DNA of 19,031 nt, taken from the NCBI GenBank assembly GCA_015486475.1, contig WFRO01000186.1, positions 1-19,031 of the forward strand. Reading direction: 5' to 3'. Positions within the stretch are counted from its first letter, which is position 1, and every line of letters starts with the position of its first letter. This document shows, piece after piece, positions 1 through 6,944 of the stretch. Position numbers and translations under genes: made by a program. This stretch comes from Bacteroidales bacterium (GTDB lineage Bacteria; Bacteroidota; Bacteroidia; Bacteroidales; VadinHA17). Below the pieces are notes generated by a model. The model was not told the DNA's origin. It was given only the letters and a program-made list of their open reading frames with translations, and ran no database searches.

Positions 1-417
1 GGACTGAGAAACCATGTGGCCGGTGCACTGGGGTACCGGTACGAAGACACCCCCGAAAACAAGTTCCATGCCCTGCTGGATAATTTTCCGGAGCTTTGTA
101 CAGCTGTATCTGTCATTCAACAGTCATCAGGGAAAAAACCCTGTCTGATCTATTTTGTCAATGATCCTGCCGGTCTTTCTGTTTTTTCCGGGATGCCTGT
201 ATCCATCCCTTCATCAGACAGGATCCTCTCTTTTTTCAACGCTCTTTTCTCCGGAAAACTGAATGAAAGCTCCATGGGCACGAACAGTGGTTTCGACCCG
301 GACACCCTTGAAAAACTCTCCCGGTTTTCCGGTTATCCTGACAAACCTCCCCGCATCATCTTACAGGATATCTCACCGGGAGAAAAATTCATCCTTCTGA
401 AATTCACCTTTCAGTGA
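1..417 (+). CDS. C-terminal part of an unrecognised protein, cut by the window edge
   Basis: The frame is open from base 1 to a TGA at 415-417, so about 138 residues of the C-terminus are visible and the true start lies outside. A GTG at position 16 could serve as a start, but the frame stays open to its left with a matching protein-like composition, so truncation is more likely. No signal peptide, membrane segment, cysteine cluster or motif that I can name is present. The sequence looks like a mixed alpha/beta soluble domain ending in a hydrophobic strand (residues like FILLKFTF). Its stop overlaps by 7 bp the stop of the convergent NifX-like gene. I do not recognise the family and assign no function. 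Confidence 0.6.
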   Translation, partial: GLRNHVAGALGYRYEDTPENKFHALLDNFPELCTAVSVIQQSSGKKPCLIYFVNDPAGLSVFSGMPVSIPSSDRILSFFNALFSGKLNESSMGTNSGFDPDTLEKLSRFSGYPDKPPRIILQDISPGEKFILLKFTFQ

Positions 418-764
418 TCGCAATAGTTTCCCAGTGATTCCAGGTGGCCTGCCAGAAAAGCAGCCAGCAGATCATCGGCCTCTTTTACGGGAGCTCCGTC
501 AAACACATTGATCCCTTTTTCCAGAAAAACATCGATCGCCTTCCGGCCTATCCCGCCGGTGATCACATCCGTCACTCCCTGACCGGCGAGCCACCGGGGA
601 TAAACTTCCGGCCCGTGTTCCGGCGGAACGACCTCTTCCTTTTTTTTCAATACCCCTTCCCTGATCTCATAGAGAAAAAAATTATGGCTCTGGCCAAAAT
701 GAACGCTCAATTTTCCATTTTCTACAGGGATGGCGATCTTTCCGGTATAACGTTCCTTTTTCAT
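411..764 (-). CDS. NifX/NifB-type dinitrogenase iron-molybdenum cofactor-binding family protein
   Basis: This 117-residue protein matches the Nitro_FeMo-Co fold (PF02579 type). It has an early strand IAIPVENGKLSVHFG, the family's HFG-x-(S/A) turn, a GGIGRKAIDVFLEKGI segment and a DGAPV turn, and it ends with a Cys-x-His tail (NYCDH). Members bind Fe-Mo or other Fe-S clusters. Stand-alone copies in anaerobes without nitrogenase are common and mostly of unknown role, so the nitrogenase-derived name should not be taken as function. The start is well supported by a purine-rich AGGGAGGG just upstream. It lies 31 bp downstream of the DUF134 gene on the same strand, so the two probably form an operon. 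No nif structural genes are in view. Confidence 0.85.
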   Translation of the reverse strand: MKKERYTGKIAIPVENGKLSVHFGQSHNFFLYEIREGVLKKKEEVVPPEHGPEVYPRWLAGQGVTDVITGGIGRKAIDVFLEKGINVFDGAPVKEADDLLAAFLAGHLESLGNYCDH

Positions 765-767
765 TTT

Positions 768-775
768 CCCTCCCT
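768..775 (-). promoter_or_regulatory. Strong ribosome binding site of the NifX-like gene
   Basis: AGGGAGGG on the minus strand, three bases before the ATG at 764. It fixes the start of the NifX-like protein. It is notable because most starts in this window have no clear Shine-Dalgarno sequence, so this second gene of the pair may be translated efficiently. Confidence 0.7.
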
Positions 776-795
776 TTGATATTTCTTTTTCCTGC

Positions 796-1365
796 TCACT
801 GCCGGATCATGGTCTCGCCACAATTGGGGCAAACATAAGTGTTACAAGGCCTTCCGGGTTCATGATCCACCTTTGTGCCACAGGCCGGACATACACAGTA
901 TCCGACAGCCATTCCCCTCCATCGTCCGTGACCGCGTTTCCTTTGCCAGTTCCGGACCGTTTCATTCAGATGTATGAGATCCTCCGACCCGCACCGGGGA
1001 CATTTTTTTTCAGCCCCTGGTTCCAGCGAAAAGACCTCGTTACAATTTTTGCAACGATACCAGTCTCCGTGGAACCCCACATATCCGCCTTCTATCCTGA
1101 TCTCCCTGCCCTCTACCATGGCCTGCGCCAGCTTTTTTCTGACCTGGTCATAGATACGTGTGAGCGTAGGCCGGGAAATGCCCATTTGCCGGGCTGCCTC
1201 CAGATGAGAAAGAGAATTGTAATCCACCAGCCTGAAAGCCTCCCACTCCTCATACAGAATGATCACGGGCTCCCTGTCACGGGATACAATATTGCCTACC
1301 GGGATAAATCCCTGGATCCTGGGGGGATCACCCATATTTCTGCTTTTCCTCGGTCTGGGGGACAT
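796..1365 (-). CDS. DUF134/UPF0251 family HTH protein with zinc-ribbon C-terminus
   Basis: This 189-residue protein opens with the basic SPRPRK stretch typical of UPF0251. An IxGFIPVG segment and a sigma-70-region-4-like helix-turn-helix follow (about residues 52-85, with ARQMGISRPTLTRIYDQ). The C-terminal half holds two cysteine modules: C105/C108 with C122/C125, and C157/C159/C162 with C174 and C179/C182, suggesting two zinc ribbons or one zinc and one redox site. The family is predicted to bind DNA, but its targets are generally uncharacterised. The ATG at 1365 lies 17 bp from a perfect inverted repeat that overlaps the likely promoter, which suggests autoregulation (inference). The NifX-like gene follows on the same strand; DUF134 and NifX-type genes are often neighbours in anaerobes. 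Confidence 0.88.
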   Translation of the reverse strand: MSPRPRKSRNMGDPPRIQGFIPVGNIVSRDREPVIILYEEWEAFRLVDYNSLSHLEAARQMGISRPTLTRIYDQVRKKLAQAMVEGREIRIEGGYVGFHGDWYRCKNCNEVFSLEPGAEKKCPRCGSEDLIHLNETVRNWQRKRGHGRWRGMAVGYCVCPACGTKVDHEPGRPCNTYVCPNCGETMIRQ

Positions 1366-1378
1366 GATCTCTTTTTTG

Positions 1379-1386
1379 CAAATATA
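1379..1386 (-). promoter_or_regulatory. Putative -7 promoter box of the DUF134 gene
   Basis: TATATTTG on the minus strand exactly matches the Bacteroidetes -7 consensus TAnnTTTG. It predicts a transcript start around 1372-1374, only 7-9 bases before the ATG at 1365. No convincing -33 element was found at the usual spacing. The box overlaps the left arm of the inverted repeat at 1382-1407. Confidence 0.55.
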
Positions 1387-1407
1387 ATGAACCTACGTTC
1401 ATTATAT
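1382..1407. promoter_or_regulatory. Perfect 11-bp inverted repeat, candidate operator
   Basis: The arms ATATAATGAAC (1382-1392) and GTTCATTATAT (1397-1407) are perfect reverse complements separated by CTAC. The repeat starts 17 bp upstream of the DUF134 ATG and overlaps its putative -7 box, the classical placement of a repressor operator. The arms are AT-rich and there is no T-tract, so a terminator is unlikely. The binding protein may be DUF134 itself (inference). The site also lies in the divergent intergenic region of comF, whose start is about 60-85 bp away. Confidence 0.65.
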
Positions 1408-1465
1408 GTCGGTTTTTCTTTTTAATTTTAATGCAAGATATTAAAAACAGGAAAAATCCACCCTT

Positions 1466-2164
1466 TTGAAGCGCATCTTTACAGGTTTCCGGATGGTGAT
1501 CGATCAGTTGTTCCCGAAGGTATGCCCTTTGTGTGGGAATGTTCTGCAGGCAGGTGAGAACAGGATCTGTCTGCAATGTCTGAACGACCTCCCTGTCACG
1601 GGGATCCGGGATCCGGAAGACAACCCGGCGGCCAGGGTCTTCTGGGGCCGTGTTCCTTTTGAAGGGGTGATCTCCTTTCTCAACTACGAGAAGGGCAACA
1701 AAGCCAGCCGGCTGATCAGGGAAATAAAATACCATGGCAACAAAGAGCTGGGGTATGACACAGGCAGGTATTTCGGCAGGAAACTATCCGGACTGGCTCC
1801 TTTTCCGGAAACAGATGTTATTGTACCCGTACCTTTACACAGGAGAAAGATGAAGCAGCGGGGATTCAACCAGAGTGAATACATTGGCCGGGGTCTGGCA
1901 GAGGTGCTGCACAAGCCTCTTATGCCGGATGTCCTTTACCGCAAGGTATACAATCCGACGCAGACACGGAAAGGCAGGTACCAGCGCTGGGAAAATGTAG
2001 AAGGGATCTTCGCAGTAAGGGATCCTGCCGCCTTTGCCGGCAAGCATTTGCTGCTGGTGGATGATGTGATCACTACCGGAGCCACGCTGGAGGCCTGTGC
2101 CTCGGCTATCCTGGCCGTGGCCCCTGCCCGGATCAGTATTGTATCGCTGGCCCTGGCCCGCTAA
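1466..2164 (+). CDS. comF: ComF family phosphoribosyltransferase-like protein
   Basis: The protein has 232 residues from a TTG at 1466, or 223 from the ATG at 1493. An in-frame TAA at 1442-1444 limits extension. The longer form leaves about 19 residues before the first cysteine, as in other ComF proteins, but the ATG is possible and the start is not settled. The N-terminus has a zinc finger (C20-x2-C23 ... C35-x2-C38). Then comes the ComF signature VIVPVPLHRRKMKQRGFNQS and a PRPP-binding loop near residue 194 (LLVDDVITTGATLE). ComF is needed for DNA uptake in transformable bacteria; in Bacteroidetes its role is less clear. Its stop overlaps the stop of the convergent sirtuin gene by 4 bp. Confidence 0.9.
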   Translation: MKRIFTGFRMVIDQLFPKVCPLCGNVLQAGENRICLQCLNDLPVTGIRDPEDNPAARVFWGRVPFEGVISFLNYEKGNKASRLIREIKYHGNKELGYDTGRYFGRKLSGLAPFPETDVIVPVPLHRRKMKQRGFNQSEYIGRGLAEVLHKPLMPDVLYRKVYNPTQTRKGRYQRWENVEGIFAVRDPAAFAGKHLLLVDDVITTGATLEACASAILAVAPARISIVSLALAR

Positions 2165-2859
2165 CCCCCCTCTTCCTGACGGGTGAGAAGCTCTTTTAAT
2201 TCTCTCAGCCCTGCCGAAGCTTTTTTACGGATGTAAGTAACCTCTCTCCGGACAGGCACCTGTATGTCAGCAGGATCTATTACATACACATGACAATCGG
2301 GTTGGGTATACTGCACCAGTCCGGCCGCCGGATACACGTTCAGCGAGGTCCCGGTGATCACGAACAGATCTGCCTGCCGTACGATCTCTACCGCCTCATC
2401 CATGGCCGGCACCGGTTCGCCGAACCACACCACATGAGGCCTTAGCTGGGATCCTTTTTCACACAGGTCACCTATGTTCAGCTCAGCTCCTTCGATGTCA
2501 TATACCAGAGAAGGGTCGGCGGTGCTTTGGGCTTTTCTCAGTTCGCCGTGCAGGTGAAGCACCTTCCGGCTGCCGGCACGTTCATGCAGATCGTCGATGT
2601 TCTGCGTAATAATATACACACTGAAATACTTTTCCAGGTCTTTCAGTACCCGGTGACCCTCGTTGGGACGGGCTGCCAGCAGTTGTTTTCTTCGCTCATT
2701 GTAAAAACGCAGCACCCTCTCCGGGTTCTCCCGCCACCCGACGGGTGAAGCGACCTCGGTAATATCATACTGCTCCCACAAGCCTCCCATATCACGGAAA
2801 GTTTTCAACCCGCTCTCCGCACTTATTCCCGCACCCGACAGAACGACCAGGTTCTTCAT
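2161..2859 (-). CDS. cobB: SIR2 family NAD-dependent protein deacylase (SIRT5/CobB-like), zinc site missing
   Basis: A 232-residue sirtuin of the compact bacterial size. It has the NAD-binding GAGISAESG (9-17), TQNIDDLH (85-92), the catalytic histidine H104 in HLHGE, and GTSLNVYPA. Y53-x2-R56 in RFYNERR matches the Tyr-Arg pair that in class III sirtuins (SIRT5, E. coli CobB) recognises the carboxylate of succinyl- or malonyl-lysine, so deacylase activity on acidic acyl groups is a reasonable prediction. The four zinc-binding cysteines normally found after the HGE motif are absent; only one cysteine lies in that segment (GDLCEKGSQLRPH). It is convergent with comF and lies head to head with dnaG, with 117 bp between the two starts. 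Confidence 0.92.
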   Translation of the reverse strand: MKNLVVLSGAGISAESGLKTFRDMGGLWEQYDITEVASPVGWRENPERVLRFYNERRKQLLAARPNEGHRVLKDLEKYFSVYIITQNIDDLHERAGSRKVLHLHGELRKAQSTADPSLVYDIEGAELNIGDLCEKGSQLRPHVVWFGEPVPAMDEAVEIVRQADLFVITGTSLNVYPAAGLVQYTQPDCHVYVIDPADIQVPVRREVTYIRKKASAGLRELKELLTRQEEGG

Positions 2860-2976
2860 ATCTTTCGTTTAACGTACTTACCGGCCCCAAGTTAATAAAT
2901 TCCCTGCTTTTTTATCTTCCGGGACAATCCATTATCCAACTAATTTCCGTAATTTCGTATACCTTAAATTTCTCTG

Positions 2977-4932
2977 ATGATGATCGATCCCCAGACCATA
3001 CAACGCATACTGGACACCGCTGATATAGTGGATGTTATCGGGGATTTTGTCTCTCTGAAAAAACGGGGGGCCAACTACATGGGCCTTTGTCCTTTTCACA
3101 ACGAAAAAACCCCTTCTTTTTCCGTCTCTCCTTCGAAAGGGATCTTCAAATGCTTTGGTTGTGGCAAAGGAGGGAACGTGGTCAACTTCATCATGGAGTA
3201 TGAGCACCTCTCCTATCCGGAAGCCCTGCGTTATCTGGCGAAAAAATACCACATCGAGATCGAAGAGCGTGAGCTCACCGACGAAGAGGTCCGTGAGCAA
3301 CAGGAGAGTGAGAGTCTTTTTGCCGTGACCGAATTTGCCAAAAACTTTTTTATCGAGAGCCTGTACAACAACCTCGAAGGCATGTCTGTGGGCCTCACCT
3401 ATTTCAAGGAAAGAGGGTTTATCCAGGAGACCCTCAAAGCTTTTGATATCGGTTATTGTCCCGGACGGTCCGATGAATTTACCAAAGCTGCTTTAAAAGC
3501 AGGATATAAGCAGGAGTATCTTGTAAAATCCGGTCTTACCATTGAGTCGGGACCCCGTCTGCGGGACCGTTTTGCCGGGCGTGTCATTTTCCCCATCCAC
3601 AGTGTTTCGGGGAGGGTGCTGGGCTTCGGCGGGCGCGTACTGAAAAAAACGGAAAAGGCAGCCAAATATGTCAACTCTCCCGAATCTCCTATCTACCATA
3701 AAAGCCGGATCGTTTACGGTATTTCCCTGGCCCGTAAGGCGATCCTGAAAGAGGACCGGTGTTATCTGGTGGAGGGCTATACCGATGTGCTCTCCCTGCA
3801 TCAGAACGGGATAGAAAATGTGGTGGCATCGTCAGGCACTTCCCTGACAGAGGACCAGATCCGCCTGATCAAACGCTTTACCAAAAACATCACCATTATT
3901 TATGACGGCGATCCTGCCGGCATAGCAGCCTCGCTGCGGGGCATAGACATGATCCTGGAGGAAGGGATGAACGTACGCGTGCTGCTCCTCCCCGACGGGG
4001 AAGACCCCGACTCTTTTTCCAAAAAACACTCCTCTTCCGAGCTGAAAGAGTTCATCATTGCCAACGAACAGGATTTCATCCATTTTAAGACGCGGCTCCT
4101 CTCGGAAGAGGCGAGCGCCGACCCCATCAAACAGGCCGGCATGATCCGCAACATCGTGGGGTCCATTGCCGTCATCCCCGACAGTATCACCCGCTCGGTG
4201 TATGTAAAAGAATGCAGCCGTCTGCTGGACGTTGAGGAGGAAACGCTTTATTACGAGATCAATAAGATCCGCCGGAAGCAGGTAGATAAAAAAATGAGGA
4301 ATTACCGGAAGATGGAGGAAAACATTGTAGCTCCACCATCCAAAAGGCCCCAGCCTGTCCGGCCGGAACAAATGTCCGCAGAGGATTTCGAAAAGGAGCT
4401 GCTCCGGCTGCTGCTGATGTACGGCTCTTCACAAACCATGACCGTAGGGAAAAAACCCAGATCGCACACCATTTCCGTAGCTGAATATATCATCAATGAA
4501 CTGCATGCCGACGGGCTCGAGCCCGGTCATCCCATGCCCAAGATCATTTATGACGAATATGTGGATGTGTTCAGAAACGAGGGAAAGGTGGATCTTAAAC
4601 ACTTCGTCAATCATGCCGATCCTGAGATCAGCCGTTTTGTGGCAGACCTGGTCTCCAATCCCTATGTGATCAGCAAGATCTGGTCCAAACATGACAATCA
4701 TCCGGAGACCGAAGAGATGAAGATCAAACAGATCGTACCCAACACGATCCTGGCCTTTAAGAACAAAAAGATCGAAGAGGCCTTGTCCCGGTATTCGAAG
4801 GAGCTGAAAGAAGCCCAGGAGGCCGGCAACCAGGACCTGGAAGACCACCTTTTTGAAAAGGTCTTGCAGCTCTCCCGTATAAAAAGAGAGATCTCCCTGA
4901 AGATCGGGGGACGAACCATACAGCCCCTTTGA
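2977..4932 (+). CDS. dnaG: DNA primase DnaG
   Basis: A 651-residue primase that makes RNA primers at the replication fork. The CHC2 zinc-binding domain is near residues 36-65 (CPFHNEKTPSF ... CFGCGKGGNVVNFIME). The catalytic core follows (YFKERG, GRVIFPI, GRVLGFGGR). The TOPRIM motifs are present, with the acidic LVEGYTDV near residue 263 and YDGDPAG near 309, then the DGEDPDSF segment. The C-terminal 200 residues are the variable region that contacts the DnaB helicase. There are two adjacent ATG codons (2977 and 2980), so the start is uncertain by one residue. The only promoter-like element upstream is TAATTTCG at 2950-2957, one mismatch from the -7 consensus. Length and motifs are ordinary. 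Confidence 0.97.
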   Translation: MMIDPQTIQRILDTADIVDVIGDFVSLKKRGANYMGLCPFHNEKTPSFSVSPSKGIFKCFGCGKGGNVVNFIMEYEHLSYPEALRYLAKKYHIEIEERELTDEEVREQQESESLFAVTEFAKNFFIESLYNNLEGMSVGLTYFKERGFIQETLKAFDIGYCPGRSDEFTKAALKAGYKQEYLVKSGLTIESGPRLRDRFAGRVIFPIHSVSGRVLGFGGRVLKKTEKAAKYVNSPESPIYHKSRIVYGISLARKAILKEDRCYLVEGYTDVLSLHQNGIENVVASSGTSLTEDQIRLIKRFTKNITIIYDGDPAGIAASLRGIDMILEEGMNVRVLLLPDGEDPDSFSKKHSSSELKEFIIANEQDFIHFKTRLLSEEASADPIKQAGMIRNIVGSIAVIPDSITRSVYVKECSRLLDVEEETLYYEINKIRRKQVDKKMRNYRKMEENIVAPPSKRPQPVRPEQMSAEDFEKELLRLLLMYGSSQTMTVGKKPRSHTISVAEYIINELHADGLEPGHPMPKIIYDEYVDVFRNEGKVDLKHFVNHADPEISRFVADLVSNPYVISKIWSKHDNHPETEEMKIKQIVPNTILAFKNKKIEEALSRYSKELKEAQEAGNQDLEDHLFEKVLQLSRIKREISLKIGGRTIQPL

Positions 4933-4959
4933 TCTGTTTCCGTGCACAAAAAGTTTTTT

Positions 4960-4967
4960 TATCTTTG
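4960..4967 (+). promoter_or_regulatory. Putative -7 promoter box of the first lipoprotein gene
   Basis: TATCTTTG matches TAnnTTTG. It lies 7 bases before the ATG at 4974, so the transcript would start at or within a few bases of the start codon. A TTTCCG 23 bp upstream (4937-4942) is a weak candidate for the -33 element. This placement also argues that the protein starts at 4974 and not further upstream inside dnaG. Confidence 0.5.
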
Positions 4968-4973
4968 TGTTGG

Positions 4974-5921
4974 ATGAAAGGCTCAAATCATAAAGCATTG
5001 ATCCCCGTCTTTATTGCGGGTACAGGGATCCTCCTCCTGTCCTTTTTTTTTCAATCCTGCAGTGATCAGAAAAAGGGAGATGCTGATCTGTACAGTGAAA
5101 CCCTGTCTTTTCAGACTGCCCCGGAGACAGACACGCTGACCGCCTCTTCTGTGGAGTCCTCTTCTTCAGGCAGCGGCGGCATTTATTATGGCATCTACTC
5201 GCCTGCCGAGGTATCCGGGATCTTTGGGAGAAAGCACATTACCTATGATCCGGATATCCTGAGCCCGGTGGAAAATCCCAATATTTTCTCCACCCGGACA
5301 CAGATCGCCCTTAACCTGGGTGTATACGGCGCCGATCTCAGCTATATTCAGATGTTCGGTTCCGGAGATGCGGCCAAATACCTGGATGTGATCCTGAAGC
5401 TCACAGGTCAGCTGGGGATCCCCGGAGATTATATCTCCGGCCTGGTGAAAAGAATGGATGATAACATCTCCAACAGTGACTCGCTCATGCAGATATCCAT
5501 CGAGGCTTTCAACCATATCAATAAATTCCTTCTCGAAGAAAATGAAGAAGACCTGGCTTACCTCATCCTGGCCGGTGCCTGGATAGAGGCCATGTATATC
5601 ACGGCCCATGATCTGCTGAACGATAATGATCCGGATGTGATCAAAAAGATCATTGAACAGAAGTTCTCCCTCAATTACCTGCTATCTTCCATGAAAAACT
5701 ACTACAACGATACCAACGTGGCCTATGTTTATCGCAGGTTATACGTTCTGAAAAAATACCTTAACAAGACCGAGATAGAGTTTCGCGAACAAAAGATCAA
5801 AATTGACAAGGAAAACAAAGAGATCCGGGCCACTCCGGAGAACATCCGTTTTTCTCCGGAAACCCTGAATAAGATCCGTGAGATCATTCTGGAATTACGA
5901 AATCAGATCCTGAACAAATAA
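4974..5921 (+). CDS. Lipoprotein of unknown function, first of a tandem paralogous pair
   Basis: From the ATG at 4974 the protein has 315 residues. An N-terminal signal peptide has a basic start (KGSNHK) and a hydrophobic run ending at FQSC, with C29 as the predicted lipidation site. This start is preferred over an in-frame TTG at 4929 because it avoids overlap with dnaG and puts the signal peptide at the N-terminus. After a Ser-rich linker (about 45-70) the body is mostly helical. It shares blocks with the next gene: LGVYG-x-DLSY, YLDVI-x-KL, a WIEA-x-Y-x-T-x-H segment, and a basic/acidic C-terminal helix. No catalytic motif is recognised. The lipobox has Phe at -3, slightly atypical. Expected location is the outer or inner membrane, facing the periplasm. 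Confidence 0.85.
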   Translation: MKGSNHKALIPVFIAGTGILLLSFFFQSCSDQKKGDADLYSETLSFQTAPETDTLTASSVESSSSGSGGIYYGIYSPAEVSGIFGRKHITYDPDILSPVENPNIFSTRTQIALNLGVYGADLSYIQMFGSGDAAKYLDVILKLTGQLGIPGDYISGLVKRMDDNISNSDSLMQISIEAFNHINKFLLEENEEDLAYLILAGAWIEAMYITAHDLLNDNDPDVIKKIIEQKFSLNYLLSSMKNYYNDTNVAYVYRRLYVLKKYLNKTEIEFREQKIKIDKENKEIRATPENIRFSPETLNKIREIILELRNQILNK

Positions 5922-5938
5922 TTTATTCAGGGAATCAT

Positions 5939-5946
5939 TATATTTG
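5939..5946 (+). promoter_or_regulatory. Putative -7 promoter box of the second lipoprotein gene
   Basis: TATATTTG matches TAnnTTTG and sits in the 79-bp gap between the two lipoprotein genes. It predicts a leader of about 48 A-rich bases before the ATG at 6001, suggesting the second gene can be transcribed on its own. No clear -33 element was found. Confidence 0.5.
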
Positions 5947-6000
5947 GAAAAAATTTATCGGCAAAATTCTGAAAACATTGAAATTATAAAAACTACGAAG

Positions 6001-6831
6001 ATGAAAAAACACATGTTATATTACGGGACTTTTCTGGTTCTTTCTGCCATTCTTGTGACCACCGGTTGCAAGAGCAAAAAAAATGCCGGTGAAGTTGTTT
6101 CTTCCGGGAACCTGCCCATCGAGAACAAACAGGAGATCCGCAAGCAGGTCCAGGAATTCCTTTATCCCCTGCCTACGTCGATGGAGGTTGTCCAGATGCT
6201 GCAGGATATTGGCATCAGCTATATCATCGGCATCAGCAATCCCATTGAGAATGTGGACAAATACATGTCCTCCGGCAGCAAGGCCATTGCTTTGGGTGTA
6301 TATGGTTCTGACCTGAGCTATGCCAGTGTCTATAACATGCAACAGGATGTTATCTCTTACCTGGATGTCATAAAAAAACTTGCCAGCGAACTTTATCTTC
6401 AGGATGTGTACAATGAAAAGATCATTAAGCGGATCAACAACAACCTTAACAACAAGGATTCCCTGGTAAATATTCTCACCAATGTTCTTTTTGAGAGTTA
6501 CAACAAACTGAACCAAAACGGAAAAGGGGACATTGCCCTGATGATGGTCACCGGCGGCTGGATAGAGGCGCTCTATCTGACCACCCATGTGTCAGCCAAT
6601 TCGTACGACAACTATGAGCTGGTCAAGATCATTGCCGACCAGAAAAAGTCGCTGGACAAGTTGATGGATGTCCTGAACGAAAGAAAGGGAGACGCTTCCA
6701 TGGATAACCTCATCAACACCCTGCAGCCTCTGAAAAAACTTTATGATGAGGCCGGGGACAGTATGACGGAAAAACAGTTAAAAGCCATCTCTGCCGAAGT
6801 GGAAAAGATAAGGAACAAGCTGCTCAGCTGA
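6001..6831 (+). CDS. Lipoprotein of unknown function, second of a tandem paralogous pair
   Basis: A 276-residue protein starting at the ATG at 6001. An in-frame TTG at 5944 would put 19 extra residues before the signal peptide and lies within the -7 box, so it was rejected. The signal peptide MKKHMLYYGTFLVLSAILV ends in TTGC, with C23 as the predicted lipidated cysteine, followed by KSKK. The body repeats the blocks of its neighbour: LGVYGSDLSY, SYLDVIKKL, NKDSLVNIL and GGWIEALYLTTH. A gene duplication is therefore clear, although the two have diverged. I do not recognise the family beyond this. It is probably periplasmic and membrane-anchored. An intrinsic terminator follows directly. Confidence 0.88.
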   Translation: MKKHMLYYGTFLVLSAILVTTGCKSKKNAGEVVSSGNLPIENKQEIRKQVQEFLYPLPTSMEVVQMLQDIGISYIIGISNPIENVDKYMSSGSKAIALGVYGSDLSYASVYNMQQDVISYLDVIKKLASELYLQDVYNEKIIKRINNNLNNKDSLVNILTNVLFESYNKLNQNGKGDIALMMVTGGWIEALYLTTHVSANSYDNYELVKIIADQKKSLDKLMDVLNERKGDASMDNLINTLQPLKKLYDEAGDSMTEKQLKAISAEVEKIRNKLLS

Positions 6832-6850
6832 CCTTCCCATAACTTATTGA

Positions 6851-6882
6851 CAAGCCCGGTATTTGCCGGGCTTTGTTGTTTT
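6851..6882 (+). terminator. Rho-independent terminator after the lipoprotein pair
   Basis: An 8-bp GC-rich stem, AAGCCCGG (6852-6859) and CCGGGCTT (6866-6873), with a TATTTG loop, followed by the T-rich tail TGTTGTTTT. It lies 20 bp after the lipoprotein stop and 72 bp before the ABC transporter ATG, so it separates the two transcription units. Confidence 0.8.
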
Positions 6883-6944
6883 CCGCCGGCTCTTACCGGT
6901 ATTATGCCATATTTTCCGTATTTTTCCGGAGACAATCCCGCCTC

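Noticed and set aside
411..764. Evidence for a nitrogen fixation locus
   Set aside because: Only a NifX-like fold is present. No nitrogenase structural or nifB, nifE or nifN genes are in the window.
862..1425. 187-codon plus-strand open frame opposite the DUF134 gene
   Set aside because: The minus strand carries the UPF0251 and zinc-ribbon motifs, and this frame would run through the inverted repeat.
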